Part shown: in pieces, positions 36,199 through 44,451 of the stretch
How the letters are laid out: each line of letters starts with the position of its first letter
Position numbering within the stretch: position 1 is the first letter of the stretch
Translations under genes and position numbers: made by a program
The notes under the pieces: model-generated
Told to the model about the DNA's origin: nothing
Database searches by the model: none
The model's input: the letters and a program-made list of their open reading frames with translations, nothing else
Assembly: GCF_900117415.1 (NCBI RefSeq)
Contig: NZ_FPEI01000004.1
Location: 62,001 to 126,000, forward strand
Reading direction: 5' to 3'
From: Hyphomicrobium sp. CS1BSMeth3
Lineage (GTDB): Bacteria; Pseudomonadota; Alphaproteobacteria; Rhizobiales; Hyphomicrobiaceae
Length of the DNA stretch: 64,000 nucleotides

Positions 36199-37314
36199 AT
36201 GGCCGACGGGGCGGGCCGCCCGCAGAGCGAGCAGGATAGCGAAGACGCATCGAGTGCCGCCAAGCGCTCGATGTGGGCGCGCGTGCCGCGTTTTGCCCTC
36301 GCATTTCTCATCGGCACCATCGGCGCCGTCATCTTCGTCTACTTCCATCTGCCGCTCCCCTGGTATCTGGGCGCCCTTACGGCCTGCCTGATCGCCTCGG
36401 TTCTGCACGCCCCTATCGAGCGCCCGCGCCCGCTCGCGGGACCGCTCCGGGCAACGCTCGGCGTCGCCGTCGGCTCGGCCTTCACGCCCGCAATCCTCGG
36501 CCAGGTGAGCGCGATGACGGTCAGCCTCATGGTCCTCGTGCCGTTCATGATCCTCATCACGACGACGAGCATGACGTTCTACCGGCGCCTCGCCGGCTTC
36601 GACCGGCCGACCGCATTTTTCTCCGCCGTACCGGGCGGCCTCGCGGACATGACCGCCATGGCCGAGCAGGCCGGCGCCAATCAGCGCACGGTCATTCTCG
36701 TGCAGGCGACGCGCATCGTGCTCATCGTCTTCGCCGTGCCACTCTGGCTGCAGGTGCACGACGGCCTCGCCGCCTCGAGCCCGTTCGCGAGCCCCGTCCG
36801 GCTCGCGCAATCGAGTTTCACGGACATTGCAACGCTGGTCGCGATGGCGGCCGCGGGCTGGGGCATTGCTCAGCGCCTTGGCCTTGCAGGCGCACCCATT
36901 GTCGGACCGATGGTGGTGAGCGGCGCCGCCCATGCCCTCGGCTTCACGACCGTCCGGCTCCCGGTGGAGCTCCTGGTCTTTGCCCAGATCGGCGTTGGCG
37001 TGCTTCTCGGCTGCCAGTTCCGCGGTCTGACGCTCAAGGAGTTCAGCCACACCATGGTGTGGGGCATTCTCAATGCCGTTGTCCTGCTTTCGGTGACGGC
37101 GGTCGTGGTGCTCCTGGTCTCTCGCTGGACGGGCTTCGACCAGGTCTCCGTGCTCATGGCCTTCGCGCCTGGCGGCCAGACCGAGCTCAATCTGCTCGCC
37201 TTCGTGCTCGGCGTGGATGTGGCCTATGTGGCCCTGCATCATCTCGCCCGCCTGGCTATCGTCATCCTGGGCGCCCAGCTCGTCTTCAAGACGCAGAAAA
37301 ACTGGCGCCAGTAG
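36199..37314 (+). CDS. AbrB family membrane protein (AbrB duplication domain)
   Basis: A 371-residue integral membrane protein of the AbrB/YdjX-like group once labelled ammonia monooxygenase. It is not related to the DNA-binding AbrB of Bacillus. A hydrophilic N-terminal 25 residues leads to two copies of a membrane unit. The first contains PLPWYLGALTACLIASVLHAP and FFSAVPGGLADMTAMAEQAG. The second contains GAPIVGPMVVSGAAHALGF and FAPGGQTELNLLAFVLG. The paired PGG motifs (VPGGLADM and APGGQTEL) are typical. The function is unsettled, perhaps transport. It follows the CNT gene closely. Confidence 0.87.
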   Translation: MADGAGRPQSEQDSEDASSAAKRSMWARVPRFALAFLIGTIGAVIFVYFHLPLPWYLGALTACLIASVLHAPIERPRPLAGPLRATLGVAVGSAFTPAILGQVSAMTVSLMVLVPFMILITTTSMTFYRRLAGFDRPTAFFSAVPGGLADMTAMAEQAGANQRTVILVQATRIVLIVFAVPLWLQVHDGLAASSPFASPVRLAQSSFTDIATLVAMAAAGWGIAQRLGLAGAPIVGPMVVSGAAHALGFTTVRLPVELLVFAQIGVGVLLGCQFRGLTLKEFSHTMVWGILNAVVLLSVTAVVVLLVSRWTGFDQVSVLMAFAPGGQTELNLLAFVLGVDVAYVALHHLARLAIVILGAQLVFKTQKNWRQ

Positions 37315-37408
37315 CTCGGGATTGAGCTGAAGTCCGGACCTAGCCCTTGATTGCTGCGCGGCATTCCTCCATCTGAGATTGTCTCTGTTTCCGGATGGAG
37401 AACCGTGG

Positions 37409-37819
37409 ATGAGCCGGCAGAAGTGGGCGGAAGCACGTGCGCCGACGCTGAAAGAATTCGAGGAGCTGGCCGAAGCGGCCTGGCGCCAGATCCCGGACGA
37501 GTTCCGCCAACTCGCGAAGGACGTGCTGATCCGCATCGAGGATTTCGCGACGGACGATGTGCTCGACAGCCTCGGCATCGAGAACGAGTTCGATCTCATG
37601 GGCCTCTATCAAGGGGTGAGCCTCGAGCGGAAAAGTGTCATGGACATTGCGCAGGGGCCGGACACAGTGGTGCTCTACCGTCGTCCGATTCTGGAGTACT
37701 GGGCGGACAGCGACGAAACGCTCGGCGCGCTCGTCACACACGTTCTGGTCCACGAGATCGGCCACCATTTCGGCTTGTCCGACGCGGACATGGAGGCGAT
37801 CGAGGCCAAGGCGGGCTAG
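37409..37819 (+). CDS. Metallopeptidase family protein (zincin-like, DUF1025 type)
   Basis: A 136-residue protein with the minimal zincin motif VHEIGHHFGLSDADMEAIE near residue 115. The HExxH here is HEIGH, with the further His and Asp in HFGLSD as candidate third ligand. Upstream segments PTLKEFEELAEAAWRQIPDEF and FDLMGLYQGVSLE are typical of the family. The ATG at 37409 has a GGAG eight bases upstream; a TTG ten codons earlier lacks a binding site. Peptidase activity is assumed from the fold and the physiological target is unknown. A second HExxH protein follows. Confidence 0.85.
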   Translation: MSRQKWAEARAPTLKEFEELAEAAWRQIPDEFRQLAKDVLIRIEDFATDDVLDSLGIENEFDLMGLYQGVSLERKSVMDIAQGPDTVVLYRRPILEYWADSDETLGALVTHVLVHEIGHHFGLSDADMEAIEAKAG

Positions 37820-37974
37820 ATTGCATGTCCCGACAGATGCGGGTGTGGCCGGCACGCCGCGGGATCACAGGAGCGTGGTCGCGGCCGGGATGACGCATTG
37901 AAAGCGCGGCCCGTCCGCGCAATGATCAAATCAGTGCCTGCTGGCATGCGGCAAGTTGTTGAGAGGGCCTTACG

Positions 37975-38517
37975 GTGACGGTTGCGCGCGCACTCTGCAT
38001 GGCAGGGCATGGCCTCGGAAAGCTTGCCGGTGCCGCGCTTCTGCTCTTGGCCGCGACGGCTTCGGGCGCCCTCGCCCAGACCGGAGGGCCCACACCCGAA
38101 GGATATGCCGCGCAAGCCAACGGCGCAAAAATCGTTTCACCCGGCGAGCTGCGCCTCGACGGCCGGCGCATGACGTGCGGGCAGCGTCCAACTGTGATCG
38201 ACGACCAGCTCGATGACTACGGCGCCGCCTTCCCAGGCTTTCTGATTCTCAATTCTAAGCTCATGGCGCGCGTGCCGACGTCGGTGAAGCTCTGGATCTA
38301 TGCGCACGAATGCGGCCATCAGTTCCGCGGCCCCGACGAGGAGACCGCCGACTGCTTCGCCGTCCAGCGCGGCCGACGGCAAGGATGGCTGACCCCGGAA
38401 GGCCTCGAGGAGATCTGCGCCTTCATTCGCCCCTCTAAGGGCTCGACCATGCATTTCTCGGGCTCGCACCGCTGCGAGGCCATGCGTCAGTGCTACGCGG
38501 ATCCGAAAGTCCGCTGA
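37975..38517 (+). CDS. Secreted Cys-rich protein with HExxH motif, unassigned family
   Basis: I cannot place this 180-residue protein in a named family. A signal peptide is clear: GKLAGAALLLLAATASGALAQ, with cleavage near residue 35, so it is periplasmic or exported. The central motif YAHECGHQFRGPDEETADC contains HExxH (H111, E112, H115) and, only a few residues later, an E-x-x-A-D arrangement like the third-ligand helix of gluzincins. Six Cys (68, 113, 127, 148, 167, 173) could form disulfides; one sits inside the HExxH. The start is a GTG with GAGAGGG upstream. It lies 155 bp after the DUF1025-type zincin. Confidence 0.72.
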   Translation: MTVARALCMAGHGLGKLAGAALLLLAATASGALAQTGGPTPEGYAAQANGAKIVSPGELRLDGRRMTCGQRPTVIDDQLDDYGAAFPGFLILNSKLMARVPTSVKLWIYAHECGHQFRGPDEETADCFAVQRGRRQGWLTPEGLEEICAFIRPSKGSTMHFSGSHRCEAMRQCYADPKVR

Positions 38518-38572
38518 AACCATACCGCGGCAGGTAATCCCCGCATTTCAGTCCGCCGCCTACGATGGCGCC

Positions 38573-38995
38573 ATGCGCGCCCTCGACATCGCATTGAAGC
38601 TGCTCGGTCTCGCCGACGTGATCTGCGCCTGGCGGACGAAGCTCGCCCATCTCGACAAGGCAAAGCGCGCCAAGGTCGCCCAGTATGCCGAGGCGGTCGC
38701 CGACTCGCTCGCCCGCATGGCCGCCGCCTTCGAGCGCCTCGAGGGGGATGCCGCCGACCGCGCTGCGCGCCGTGGTGCGCTCCGCGAGATTGGTCGGCTC
38801 ACTGGATATGTGGAAACGATCGTCGCGACCCTCAGGGGCCACGTCGACGGGCGCCGCCTCGCCGGTGTCGAGCGGCGCCTTCGGGCACTCAAGGCGTTCG
38901 AGGGCATGCCCACGCGCATCGAGCCGCACCGCATCGACCACGTTGTCGCTGCGGAAGGCTACATGCGAGCGCTCGCGGACAGCTTGAGGGCATGA
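38573..38995 (+). CDS. Hypothetical helical protein
   Basis: A 140-residue protein without a recognised domain. The composition is rich in Ala, Arg, Leu and Glu, and the pattern of hydrophobic residues suggests several long helices (ARMAAAFERLEGDAADRAAR; LAGVERRLRALKAFEGM). No signal peptide or membrane helix is convincing. It follows the HExxH secreted protein by 55 bp on the same strand. The 3' end of this gene (around 38963-38995) is duplicated about 1 kb away, between the two outer-membrane barrel genes. Codon use matches the neighbours, which supports a real gene. Confidence 0.6.
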   Translation: MRALDIALKLLGLADVICAWRTKLAHLDKAKRAKVAQYAEAVADSLARMAAAFERLEGDAADRAARRGALREIGRLTGYVETIVATLRGHVDGRRLAGVERRLRALKAFEGMPTRIEPHRIDHVVAAEGYMRALADSLRA

Positions 38996-39020
38996 GCCTC
39001 AGCCGCCGCGCAAGCCCCCG
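38963..39020. repeat. Direct repeat copy 1: 3' end of the hypothetical gene plus flank of the first OMP gene
   Basis: This stretch, holding GCGGACAGCTTGAG and CCGCGCAAGC, is repeated with small changes at about 39988-40045. In both places it lies immediately before the stop codon end of a minus-strand outer-membrane barrel gene. It is part coding (the end of the hypothetical gene, ALADSL) and part spacer. Confidence 0.7.
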
Positions 39021-39026
39021 AAAGGC

Positions 39027-39770
39027 CTAGTCGACGAAATCGAGCTTCATGCTGAGGCGCGCCTGGAGCGTATGCGCATCAACATCGACTCGGGACTTGA
39101 AGGTATTGACCAACGCCCCACCGTTCTCCGTCAGGATGCTCGCGGCCGTGCTGCCGCTCAGATGCACGAAGTTGTATTCGATGCCGAATACGAGGTTGGA
39201 GTCGAGCCTGTACTCGATGCCTGAACCAAGTACCCAGCCCTTGTACCATTCGCGTGAGGAGGACACCCAGCTTTCCCCAAAGGGGTAGTGCTCGTGCGTC
39301 TTGAGCTGGACGGCCGCCCCAGCATATCCAGCCTTGCCGTAGAAGAGAGCGTTGCCCCACGCGTAACCGAGGCGCCCCGTCAGAAGCGCAAGACTGTCTA
39401 CGCGTGCGATCATGTCGCCCGTCATGATGCCGGCGTACAGATCCACATTGCGCTCGATCACGCGATCGTAGCCGCTGGAGAGAGAGGCCTCAGCCCCCAC
39501 GACCCACGGGCCGAACTGAAGCTGTGCACCCACGTGCCCGCCGAGGACCGTGTTGTTGCTGTCGAACTGCGTCGGCCGCGCAGCGGCATTGCCAAACGGA
39601 TAATTGGAGGTCCAATCCACGTCCGCCCAGCCGTAGCCGGCGTGCAGACCGACGTAGGCCCCGCTCCATGATGGCTGCTTGATCCCACCAGGATCACTCG
39701 CCGAACCGATGCTCGGCGCTACAGCCAAAGCAGTCCCTACCGCCAAAGCGGTTCCCAATTCTCTCAGCAA
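39027..39770 (-). CDS. Outer membrane beta-barrel protein, Omp25/31-like (paralogue 1)
   Basis: A porin-like small barrel of about 247 residues. From the TTG at 39770 it begins with the signal peptide LRELGTALAVGTALAVAPSIGSAS. Mature barrel motifs are WSGAYVGLHAGYGWADVDW, NNTVLGGHVGAQLQFGPWVVGAEASL, RVDSLALLTGRLGYAWGNALFYGKAG and YNFVHLSGS. It ends with the strand LQARLSMKLDFVD, whose near-terminal Phe fits an outer-membrane insertion signal. An alternative TTG at 39803 lies inside an inverted repeat and is less likely. It is about half-identical by eye to the next barrel gene, so the two are tandem paralogues. Confidence 0.85.
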   Translation of the reverse strand: MLRELGTALAVGTALAVAPSIGSASDPGGIKQPSWSGAYVGLHAGYGWADVDWTSNYPFGNAAARPTQFDSNNTVLGGHVGAQLQFGPWVVGAEASLSSGYDRVIERNVDLYAGIMTGDMIARVDSLALLTGRLGYAWGNALFYGKAGYAGAAVQLKTHEHYPFGESWVSSSREWYKGWVLGSGIEYRLDSNLVFGIEYNFVHLSGSTAASILTENGGALVNTFKSRVDVDAHTLQARLSMKLDFVD

Positions 39771-39796
39771 TTGAACGTCCCCCAAACCCCGAGTCC

Positions 39797-39822
39797 CGCT
39801 CAATCCCGCCAGAAATTGAGCG
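39797..39822. promoter_or_regulatory. Inverted repeat upstream of OMP paralogue 1
   Basis: CGCTCAAT (39797-39804) and ATTGAGCG (39815-39822) are perfect 8-bp arms around a 10-nt spacer, about 27 bp upstream of the preferred start codon. It could be an operator or a leader hairpin. Nothing in the sequence identifies the regulator. Confidence 0.4.
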
Positions 39823-39987
39823 CGGTTTAGCTATCTTGATTCGAGGGATATGTCGCCGGATCGAATGCGAATGCCTCGAGAGCGGTGGCGGCAAACGCCT
39901 CCCGCCCCTCTATGCGTGGCTTGCGATGCGTGGGCATCGTCTCGCCGAAAAGCTCGCTGCAAAAGTGCAGCGCGGCCCGCCCCATGT

Positions 39988-40045
39988 ATGCGGGGCGCTG
40001 GCGGACAGCTTGAGCCTGAGCTTCAGCCACCGCGCAAGCGCCCGG
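39988..40045. repeat. Direct repeat copy 2: remnant of the hypothetical gene 3' end beside the second OMP gene
   Basis: It matches copy 1 at 38963-39020 with a few substitutions and small gaps (shared blocks GCGGACAGCTTGAG and CCGCGCAAGC). Read in the same frame as the gene at 38573 it still spells ALADSL, but then runs past the original stop. The rest of that gene is not recognisable here. It is best read as the footprint of a tandem duplication that carried the barrel gene plus a piece of its convergent neighbour. Confidence 0.7.
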
Positions 40046-40061
40046 CAACCACAGTCTCAAG

Positions 40062-40814
40062 TTAGGGAGTGTTCAGGAAGTCGAACTTGAAGTTCATGCG
40101 CGCCAGTACCGTGTGGATGTCGAGATCGGCGCGGGAGTTGAACCTCGTACTGGGACCACTGATGAACGTGTCGCGGTTTGTGCTTTCCAGGCTCACGAAA
40201 TTGTATTCGACGCCGACTGTTATGTTGGGCAGCCACAGATATTCAACGCCGGTGCCGATGGTCCAGCCGTTGTGCCACTTGCTGCTTGTAGAGGTATAGA
40301 TGGGAGGAACATTGTCGTTAGTCTCGAGCCTGACCTCGGCCCCGGCATAACCGCCCTTCACATAGCCGAGCGTATTCCCCCACGCGTAGCCGATACGGCC
40401 GACCGCCATGAAGAGCCAGTCCACGCGCGCGGTCATCTCTCCAACGGGGGAGCCATAATACAGATCAACGCCTCTCTTCCTCTCTCTGTCGGTGAAGCCA
40501 GAGAGAGATGTTTCGGCGCCGAACACCCAGTTCCCGCGCTGCGTCTGGATGCCAAGCTGCCCGCCGTAAACGGGACTATCGATATCGAAGCTCGTCGGAC
40601 GCCTCGGATCCACGATGTAGTAGGGATAATCGTTCCGCCAGTTCACGTCGGCCCACCCCCAGCCAGCGTGAAGACCGAAGTAAGCCCCGGACCACGTGAA
40701 GACGGGAACCGGCGCTGGCCCGTCCTTGAGGCTCTGAGCATGTGCTCCGGGTATTCCGATTGCGAGAACGCCGCACGCTACTAAGGCACGCCGAATTGCT
40801 CGAGCGAGTACCAT
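40062..40814 (-). CDS. Outer membrane beta-barrel protein, Omp25/31-like (paralogue 2)
   Basis: A 250-residue barrel protein. The signal peptide RRALVACGVLAIGIPGAHAQ is followed by WSGAYFGLHAGWGWADVNW, VYGGQLGIQTQRGNWVFGAETSLSG, MTARVDWLFMAVGRIGYAWGN and VGVEYNFVSLES. It ends LARMNFKFDFLNTP. These segments line up one by one with paralogue 1. Such proteins are abundant, surface-exposed structural barrels in Hyphomicrobiales. An AGGAGAG site precedes the ATG. It is upstream of paralogue 1 on the same strand, with 291 bp between the genes, enough for a separate promoter. Confidence 0.87.
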   Translation of the reverse strand: MVLARAIRRALVACGVLAIGIPGAHAQSLKDGPAPVPVFTWSGAYFGLHAGWGWADVNWRNDYPYYIVDPRRPTSFDIDSPVYGGQLGIQTQRGNWVFGAETSLSGFTDRERKRGVDLYYGSPVGEMTARVDWLFMAVGRIGYAWGNTLGYVKGGYAGAEVRLETNDNVPPIYTSTSSKWHNGWTIGTGVEYLWLPNITVGVEYNFVSLESTNRDTFISGPSTRFNSRADLDIHTVLARMNFKFDFLNTP

Positions 40815-41092
40815 AGCTCTCTCCTGATAACGGGTTCATGCATCGAATGCTGGTCGGGGGAATTGGCTTGCCAAATAGACGCGAATCACGCCCGGCCATG
40901 CCCAGTAAGGGAACACGCGGCCACGGGCGTCACAAACAACCTCCAATTGCGCGTTAAAAACCGCGAAATGGCGCGCACGTGGAAATTCTCTCAACGGGGA
41001 AGGAGGTTATATCCGTGCGCTGACAGTGGCCTGGACGCAACAATGATGATATATTAATCACCACCCATTTCCGAATGCTGATCAATTTCCAT

Positions 41093-41983
41093 TCACTGCG
41101 CCCGCAGGCGCCCCGCCTCCCAGGCAATGAGCGCTCGTTTGCGCGTAAGCCCCCAATAGTAACCGCCGAGCGTGCCGTCGCCACGCAGCGCACGATGGCA
41201 CGGCACGATGAACGAGATGGGATTGCGGCCGTTGGCGGTGCCGACCGCGCGAGAGGCACTCGGCTGGCCGATATGACGGGCAATGTCCGTGTAGCTCACG
41301 AGCGCGCCGATCGGAATGCGCAGCAGGGTCTGCCAGACTTTGAGATCGAAGGACGTGCCGATCAGGCTCAGCGGAACGGCGTCCCCATCCGATGAAGGGG
41401 AGGGGCCGAAGACGCGCGCGGCCATGACGCCGGTCTCCGCCGGCACTTCGCGAAAATGCGCATTCGGCCAGCGGCCCATCATGTCCTCGAGCGCCGCACG
41501 CCGGCTTTCGCCCTCGTCCTCATCGACAAATGCGAGACCGCAAACCCCGCCCTCGCTCATGGTGATGAACGCCTGCCCGAAAGGACAGGGATGAACGCCA
41601 TACGCGATGTCCAACCCGGACCCGCGGCGCCGCGCGTCGTCGCTGACCGTCCCGGCGATCCGGACATCGAAAGCATGGATCCTGTGGCGACCGCCCGCAG
41701 CCTTGCCGCCGAGCACGCCATCCGACGCGGCCAGCAAATCTCGGATATGCTCTGCTGTGAGGGCCTGCGCGAACGCGGCGGGAGAAAGACCGCACCAACG
41801 CGCCAGCACCTGCTGGAGCTCGGCCGTGCCGACTTCGAGGTGAGCTGCAAGATCGACCGCCGACGGTTGCCTCTCGTGAGGCGCGGTCAGATAGGTGATC
41901 GCGCGCCGCACGAGAGCATAGGCGTCCCCTGCCCCGCTTGCAGTCGCCGGCATCTCCGCTATCCCCAATCGCCCGAGTTGCAT
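41093..41983 (-). CDS. Ada-like methylated-DNA-protein cysteine methyltransferase with HTH
   Basis: A repair protein that transfers methyl groups from O6-methylguanine to its own Cys. It has 296 residues. The C-terminal alkyltransferase domain contains GTSFDLKVWQTLLRIPIG, SYTDIARHIGQPSASRAVGTANGRNP and the active site IVPCHRALRGDG with C262. The N-terminal part resembles an AraC-type helix-turn-helix (VDLAAHLEVGTAELQQVLARWCGLSPAAFAQALTAEHIRDLL spans it). The Ada sensor domain with its four zinc Cys is missing, so methyl-triester sensing is not expected. The start MQLGRLGIAEM at 41983 is preferred over one 21 codons upstream. Confidence 0.88.
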   Translation of the reverse strand: MQLGRLGIAEMPATASGAGDAYALVRRAITYLTAPHERQPSAVDLAAHLEVGTAELQQVLARWCGLSPAAFAQALTAEHIRDLLAASDGVLGGKAAGGRHRIHAFDVRIAGTVSDDARRRGSGLDIAYGVHPCPFGQAFITMSEGGVCGLAFVDEDEGESRRAALEDMMGRWPNAHFREVPAETGVMAARVFGPSPSSDGDAVPLSLIGTSFDLKVWQTLLRIPIGALVSYTDIARHIGQPSASRAVGTANGRNPISFIVPCHRALRGDGTLGGYYWGLTRKRALIAWEAGRLRAQ

Positions 41984-42178
41984 GGCGGCCTCCTTCAGGC
42001 ACGGGACGTGCCTCACCCGCCCTCCAAGCGTAGAATATCGCCTCACGTCAGCCTCGGCGACCCCGCGGCCCGGCCATGCCCCGGTTCGCCTTGCCCAGAG
42101 TGCCGATTGGGCCTAGGTCATGGTGCAAAGAGGCACTCTCCGGCGGCCCCATCGGGCCGCCCTGCGCGGAAAGTAGGT

Positions 42179-42772
42179 ATGTTCACTGGCATCATCACGG
42201 GCATCGGCAGGGTCGTTGCCGCCGACGGCGGGCGATTTGCCATTGGCTCGGACTATCCGGCGGCCTCGATCGCCCTCGGCGCTTCGATCTGCCACGATGG
42301 CGTGTGCCTGACCGTCACGAGCATCGAGCCGGAGGACGCGGGCAGCCGCTACACGCTCGACGTCTCCAATGAAACGCTCTCGCTGACCACGCTCGGCGAG
42401 TGGCGCTCGGGCCGGCAAATCAATCTGGAGCGCGCCCTCAAGGCGGGCGACGAGCTTGGCGGCCATATTGTCTCCGGTCACGTCGATGGGGTCGCTCGGA
42501 TCGTCGATATCCGTCCCGACGGCGAGAGCCACCGCCTGACCTTCAAGGCGCCCGCGGCACTCGCCCCGTTTATTGCGCCCAAGGGATCGGTCGCGCTCGA
42601 CGGCACGTCGCTCACCGTCAACGAGGTCGAAGGCGCCCGCTTTGGCGTGAACCTCATTCCCCATACCTTGACGGTAACCACGTGGGGCGGCAAAAAGCCC
42701 GGCGATCGCGTCAACATCGAGATCGATCCCCTCGCGCGCTATGTCGCGCGGCTTCTGGAGATGCGCCGGTGA
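42179..42772 (+). CDS. ribE: Riboflavin synthase alpha subunit
   Basis: Converts two 6,7-dimethyl-8-ribityllumazines into riboflavin and a pyrimidine. It has 197 residues with two lumazine-binding repeats. The first begins MFTGIITGIGRVVA and includes GASICHDGVCLTV; the second includes GHIVSGHVDGVARI and GSVALDGTSLTVNEVEG. The C-terminal HTLTVTTWGGKKPGDRVNIE is standard. It overlaps the GTG of ribBX by 4 bp, so the two are translationally coupled. No FMN riboswitch is recognisable in the 195 bp upstream, and ribD is not adjacent. Confidence 0.95.
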   Translation: MFTGIITGIGRVVAADGGRFAIGSDYPAASIALGASICHDGVCLTVTSIEPEDAGSRYTLDVSNETLSLTTLGEWRSGRQINLERALKAGDELGGHIVSGHVDGVARIVDIRPDGESHRLTFKAPAALAPFIAPKGSVALDGTSLTVNEVEGARFGVNLIPHTLTVTTWGGKKPGDRVNIEIDPLARYVARLLEMRR

Positions 42773-43941
42773 CGAACGGCACCAACAACGACCTCGCCGA
42801 CCTCGCGCGCGTCGCCTATTCCGAGGGGAAGGGCTTCGTCTCGCCCATTGCGGACATCCTCGATGATCTGCGCAACGGCCGCATGGTCATTCTCGTCGAT
42901 GCCGAGGACCGCGAGAACGAGGGCGACCTCGTCATCCCGGCGCAGATGGCGACGCCCGACACGATCAACTTCATGGCCAAGCATGGCCGCGGGCTCATCT
43001 GCCTCTCGATGACCGAGCAGCGCGCCCATCAGCTCCGCCTCGAGCTGATGACGCGCAACAACGGCGCCCGCAACCGCACGGCCTTCACCGTATCCATCGA
43101 GGCCAAGGAAGGCATTGCGACGGGCATCTCGGCCCACGACCGCGCGCTCACCATCGCGACGGCCATCGATCCGAACAAGACGCACGAGGACATCGTCTCG
43201 CCGGGGCACGTCTTCCCGCTCGTCGCGCGAGAGGGCGGCGTGCTTGTTCGCGCCGGCCACACGGAAGCCTCTGTCGACCTCGCGCGCATGGCGGGCCTGC
43301 TGCCGGCCGGCGTCATCTGCGAGATCATGAACGACGACGGCACCATGGCGCGAATGCCGGACCTCGTCTCCTTCGCCCAGCGCCATGGCCTCAAGATCGG
43401 CACCATCGAGGACCTGATCGCCTATCGCCTGCAGAACGACCGCATCGTCAATCGCACGGCGTCGCGCAAGGTGGAGAGCACATTCGGCGGCACCTTCGAC
43501 CTGCACGTCTATGAGACGACCGTCGACCCCGTCGAGCATCTCGTGCTCGTGCGCGGCGACCTCTCGGGCCCCGAGCCGGTGCTCGTGCGCGTGCACGCCG
43601 TCAACATGCCCGCGGACCTCCTGGGCATCGGCGCGCCGAACCGCCCCGAGGCCTTCCTGCAGAAATGCATGCAGATGGTGGCCGCCGAAGGTCGCGGCGC
43701 AATCGTGCTGATCCGCGATCTGCGGCCACGCTCGCTCTCCACGTGGCTTGCCGAGCGCGAGCAGCCCAAGACACCGCAGGCGCGCGCGGAGCGCCGCCGC
43801 GTCGAAATCGGCATTGGCGCACAAATCCTGCGCGATCTCGGCGTCACGGACATGGAATTGCTGACCAACGTGCCGCGCTCGCGCTATGTCGGCATCGAAG
43901 GTTATGGCCTGCGGATCGTAGGCACCCGAGAGGTTCGGTAA
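42769..43941 (+). CDS. ribB: 3,4-dihydroxy-2-butanone-4-phosphate synthase with degenerate RibA domain (RibBX type)
   Basis: Makes the four-carbon precursor of riboflavin. It has 390 residues from a GTG start that overlaps ribE. The N-terminal RibB domain (about 20-225) is complete: [44 protein letters not shown] and [25 protein letters not shown]. The C-terminal domain resembles GTP cyclohydrolase II ([49 protein letters not shown]) but the zinc-binding Cys cluster, normally in C-x10-C-x-C, is absent. So GCHII activity is unlikely. Such RibBX proteins are known in alphaproteobacteria. A separate ribA should exist elsewhere. Confidence 0.93.
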   Translation: MTNGTNNDLADLARVAYSEGKGFVSPIADILDDLRNGRMVILVDAEDRENEGDLVIPAQMATPDTINFMAKHGRGLICLSMTEQRAHQLRLELMTRNNGARNRTAFTVSIEAKEGIATGISAHDRALTIATAIDPNKTHEDIVSPGHVFPLVAREGGVLVRAGHTEASVDLARMAGLLPAGVICEIMNDDGTMARMPDLVSFAQRHGLKIGTIEDLIAYRLQNDRIVNRTASRKVESTFGGTFDLHVYETTVDPVEHLVLVRGDLSGPEPVLVRVHAVNMPADLLGIGAPNRPEAFLQKCMQMVAAEGRGAIVLIRDLRPRSLSTWLAEREQPKTPQARAERRRVEIGIGAQILRDLGVTDMELLTNVPRSRYVGIEGYGLRIVGTREVR

Positions 43942-43947
43942 AAGATC

Positions 43948-44451
43948 ATGGCCGGTAGAGGCACACCCATTGGCCCGCGCGCGGGCAAGATCGACGCGCA
44001 CATCCTCATCATCGAGGCGCCGTACTATGAGGACGTCAGCGCCGCGCTGATCGAGGGCGCATTGGCAGTGCTCGATGCGCACGGCTGCACGTACGAGCGC
44101 ATTGTCGTGCCGGGCGCGCTGGAAATCCCCCAGGTGCTCGCGGTCAGTGCGGCGTCCGGGCGCTTTGACGAGGATGATCCGCGTCCCGTCGATGGCGTCA
44201 TCGCGCTCGGCTGCGTCATTCGCGGCGAGACCTCGCACTACGATATCGTCTGCAACAATGCGAACCACTGGCTGATGCACATTGCATCCGATCTCGCGCT
44301 GCCGGTCGGCAATGCCATTCTGACGGTCGACACGCACGTCCAGGCCATGGCGCGCGCCGAGGGCGGCCTCGCCGGCAAGGGCGCCGATGCTGCGCGCGCG
44401 TGCCTCAAGCTGATCGAGATCGGCCACGACTTTGCCAGGCGGCAAGAATGA
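43948..44451 (+). CDS. ribH: 6,7-dimethyl-8-ribityllumazine synthase
   Basis: The penultimate step of riboflavin synthesis. It has 167 residues. Motifs are ILIIEAPYYEDVSAALIEGA, VPGALEIPQVLA, VDGVIALGCVIRGETSHYDIVCNN (with the catalytic His in SHYD) and PVGNAILTVDTHVQAMARA. In most homologues the last segment reads LTTENxxQA; here D-T-H replaces it, a mild deviation at a phosphate-proximal loop. It starts 6 bp after ribBX and overlaps nusB by 4 bp, the common alphaproteobacterial order. Confidence 0.94.
   Translation: MAGRGTPIGPRAGKIDAHILIIEAPYYEDVSAALIEGALAVLDAHGCTYERIVVPGALEIPQVLAVSAASGRFDEDDPRPVDGVIALGCVIRGETSHYDIVCNNANHWLMHIASDLALPVGNAILTVDTHVQAMARAEGGLAGKGADAARACLKLIEIGHDFARRQE

Noticed and set aside
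39804-39987. Possible pseudogene in the rest of the gap between the two barrel genes
   Set aside because: Apart from the short repeat at 39988-40045, no stretch in any frame resembles the hypothetical neighbour or a barrel gene.
40815-41092. Small gene in the AT-richer gap upstream of OMP paralogue 2
   Set aside because: An AAGGAGG-like sequence occurs, but the following frame stops at once. The gap more likely holds promoters.
42047-42178. Possible FMN riboswitch upstream of ribE
   Set aside because: None of the conserved RFN blocks can be found. A local GC-rich hairpin (GGCGGCCC...GGGCCGCC) is present but is not diagnostic.
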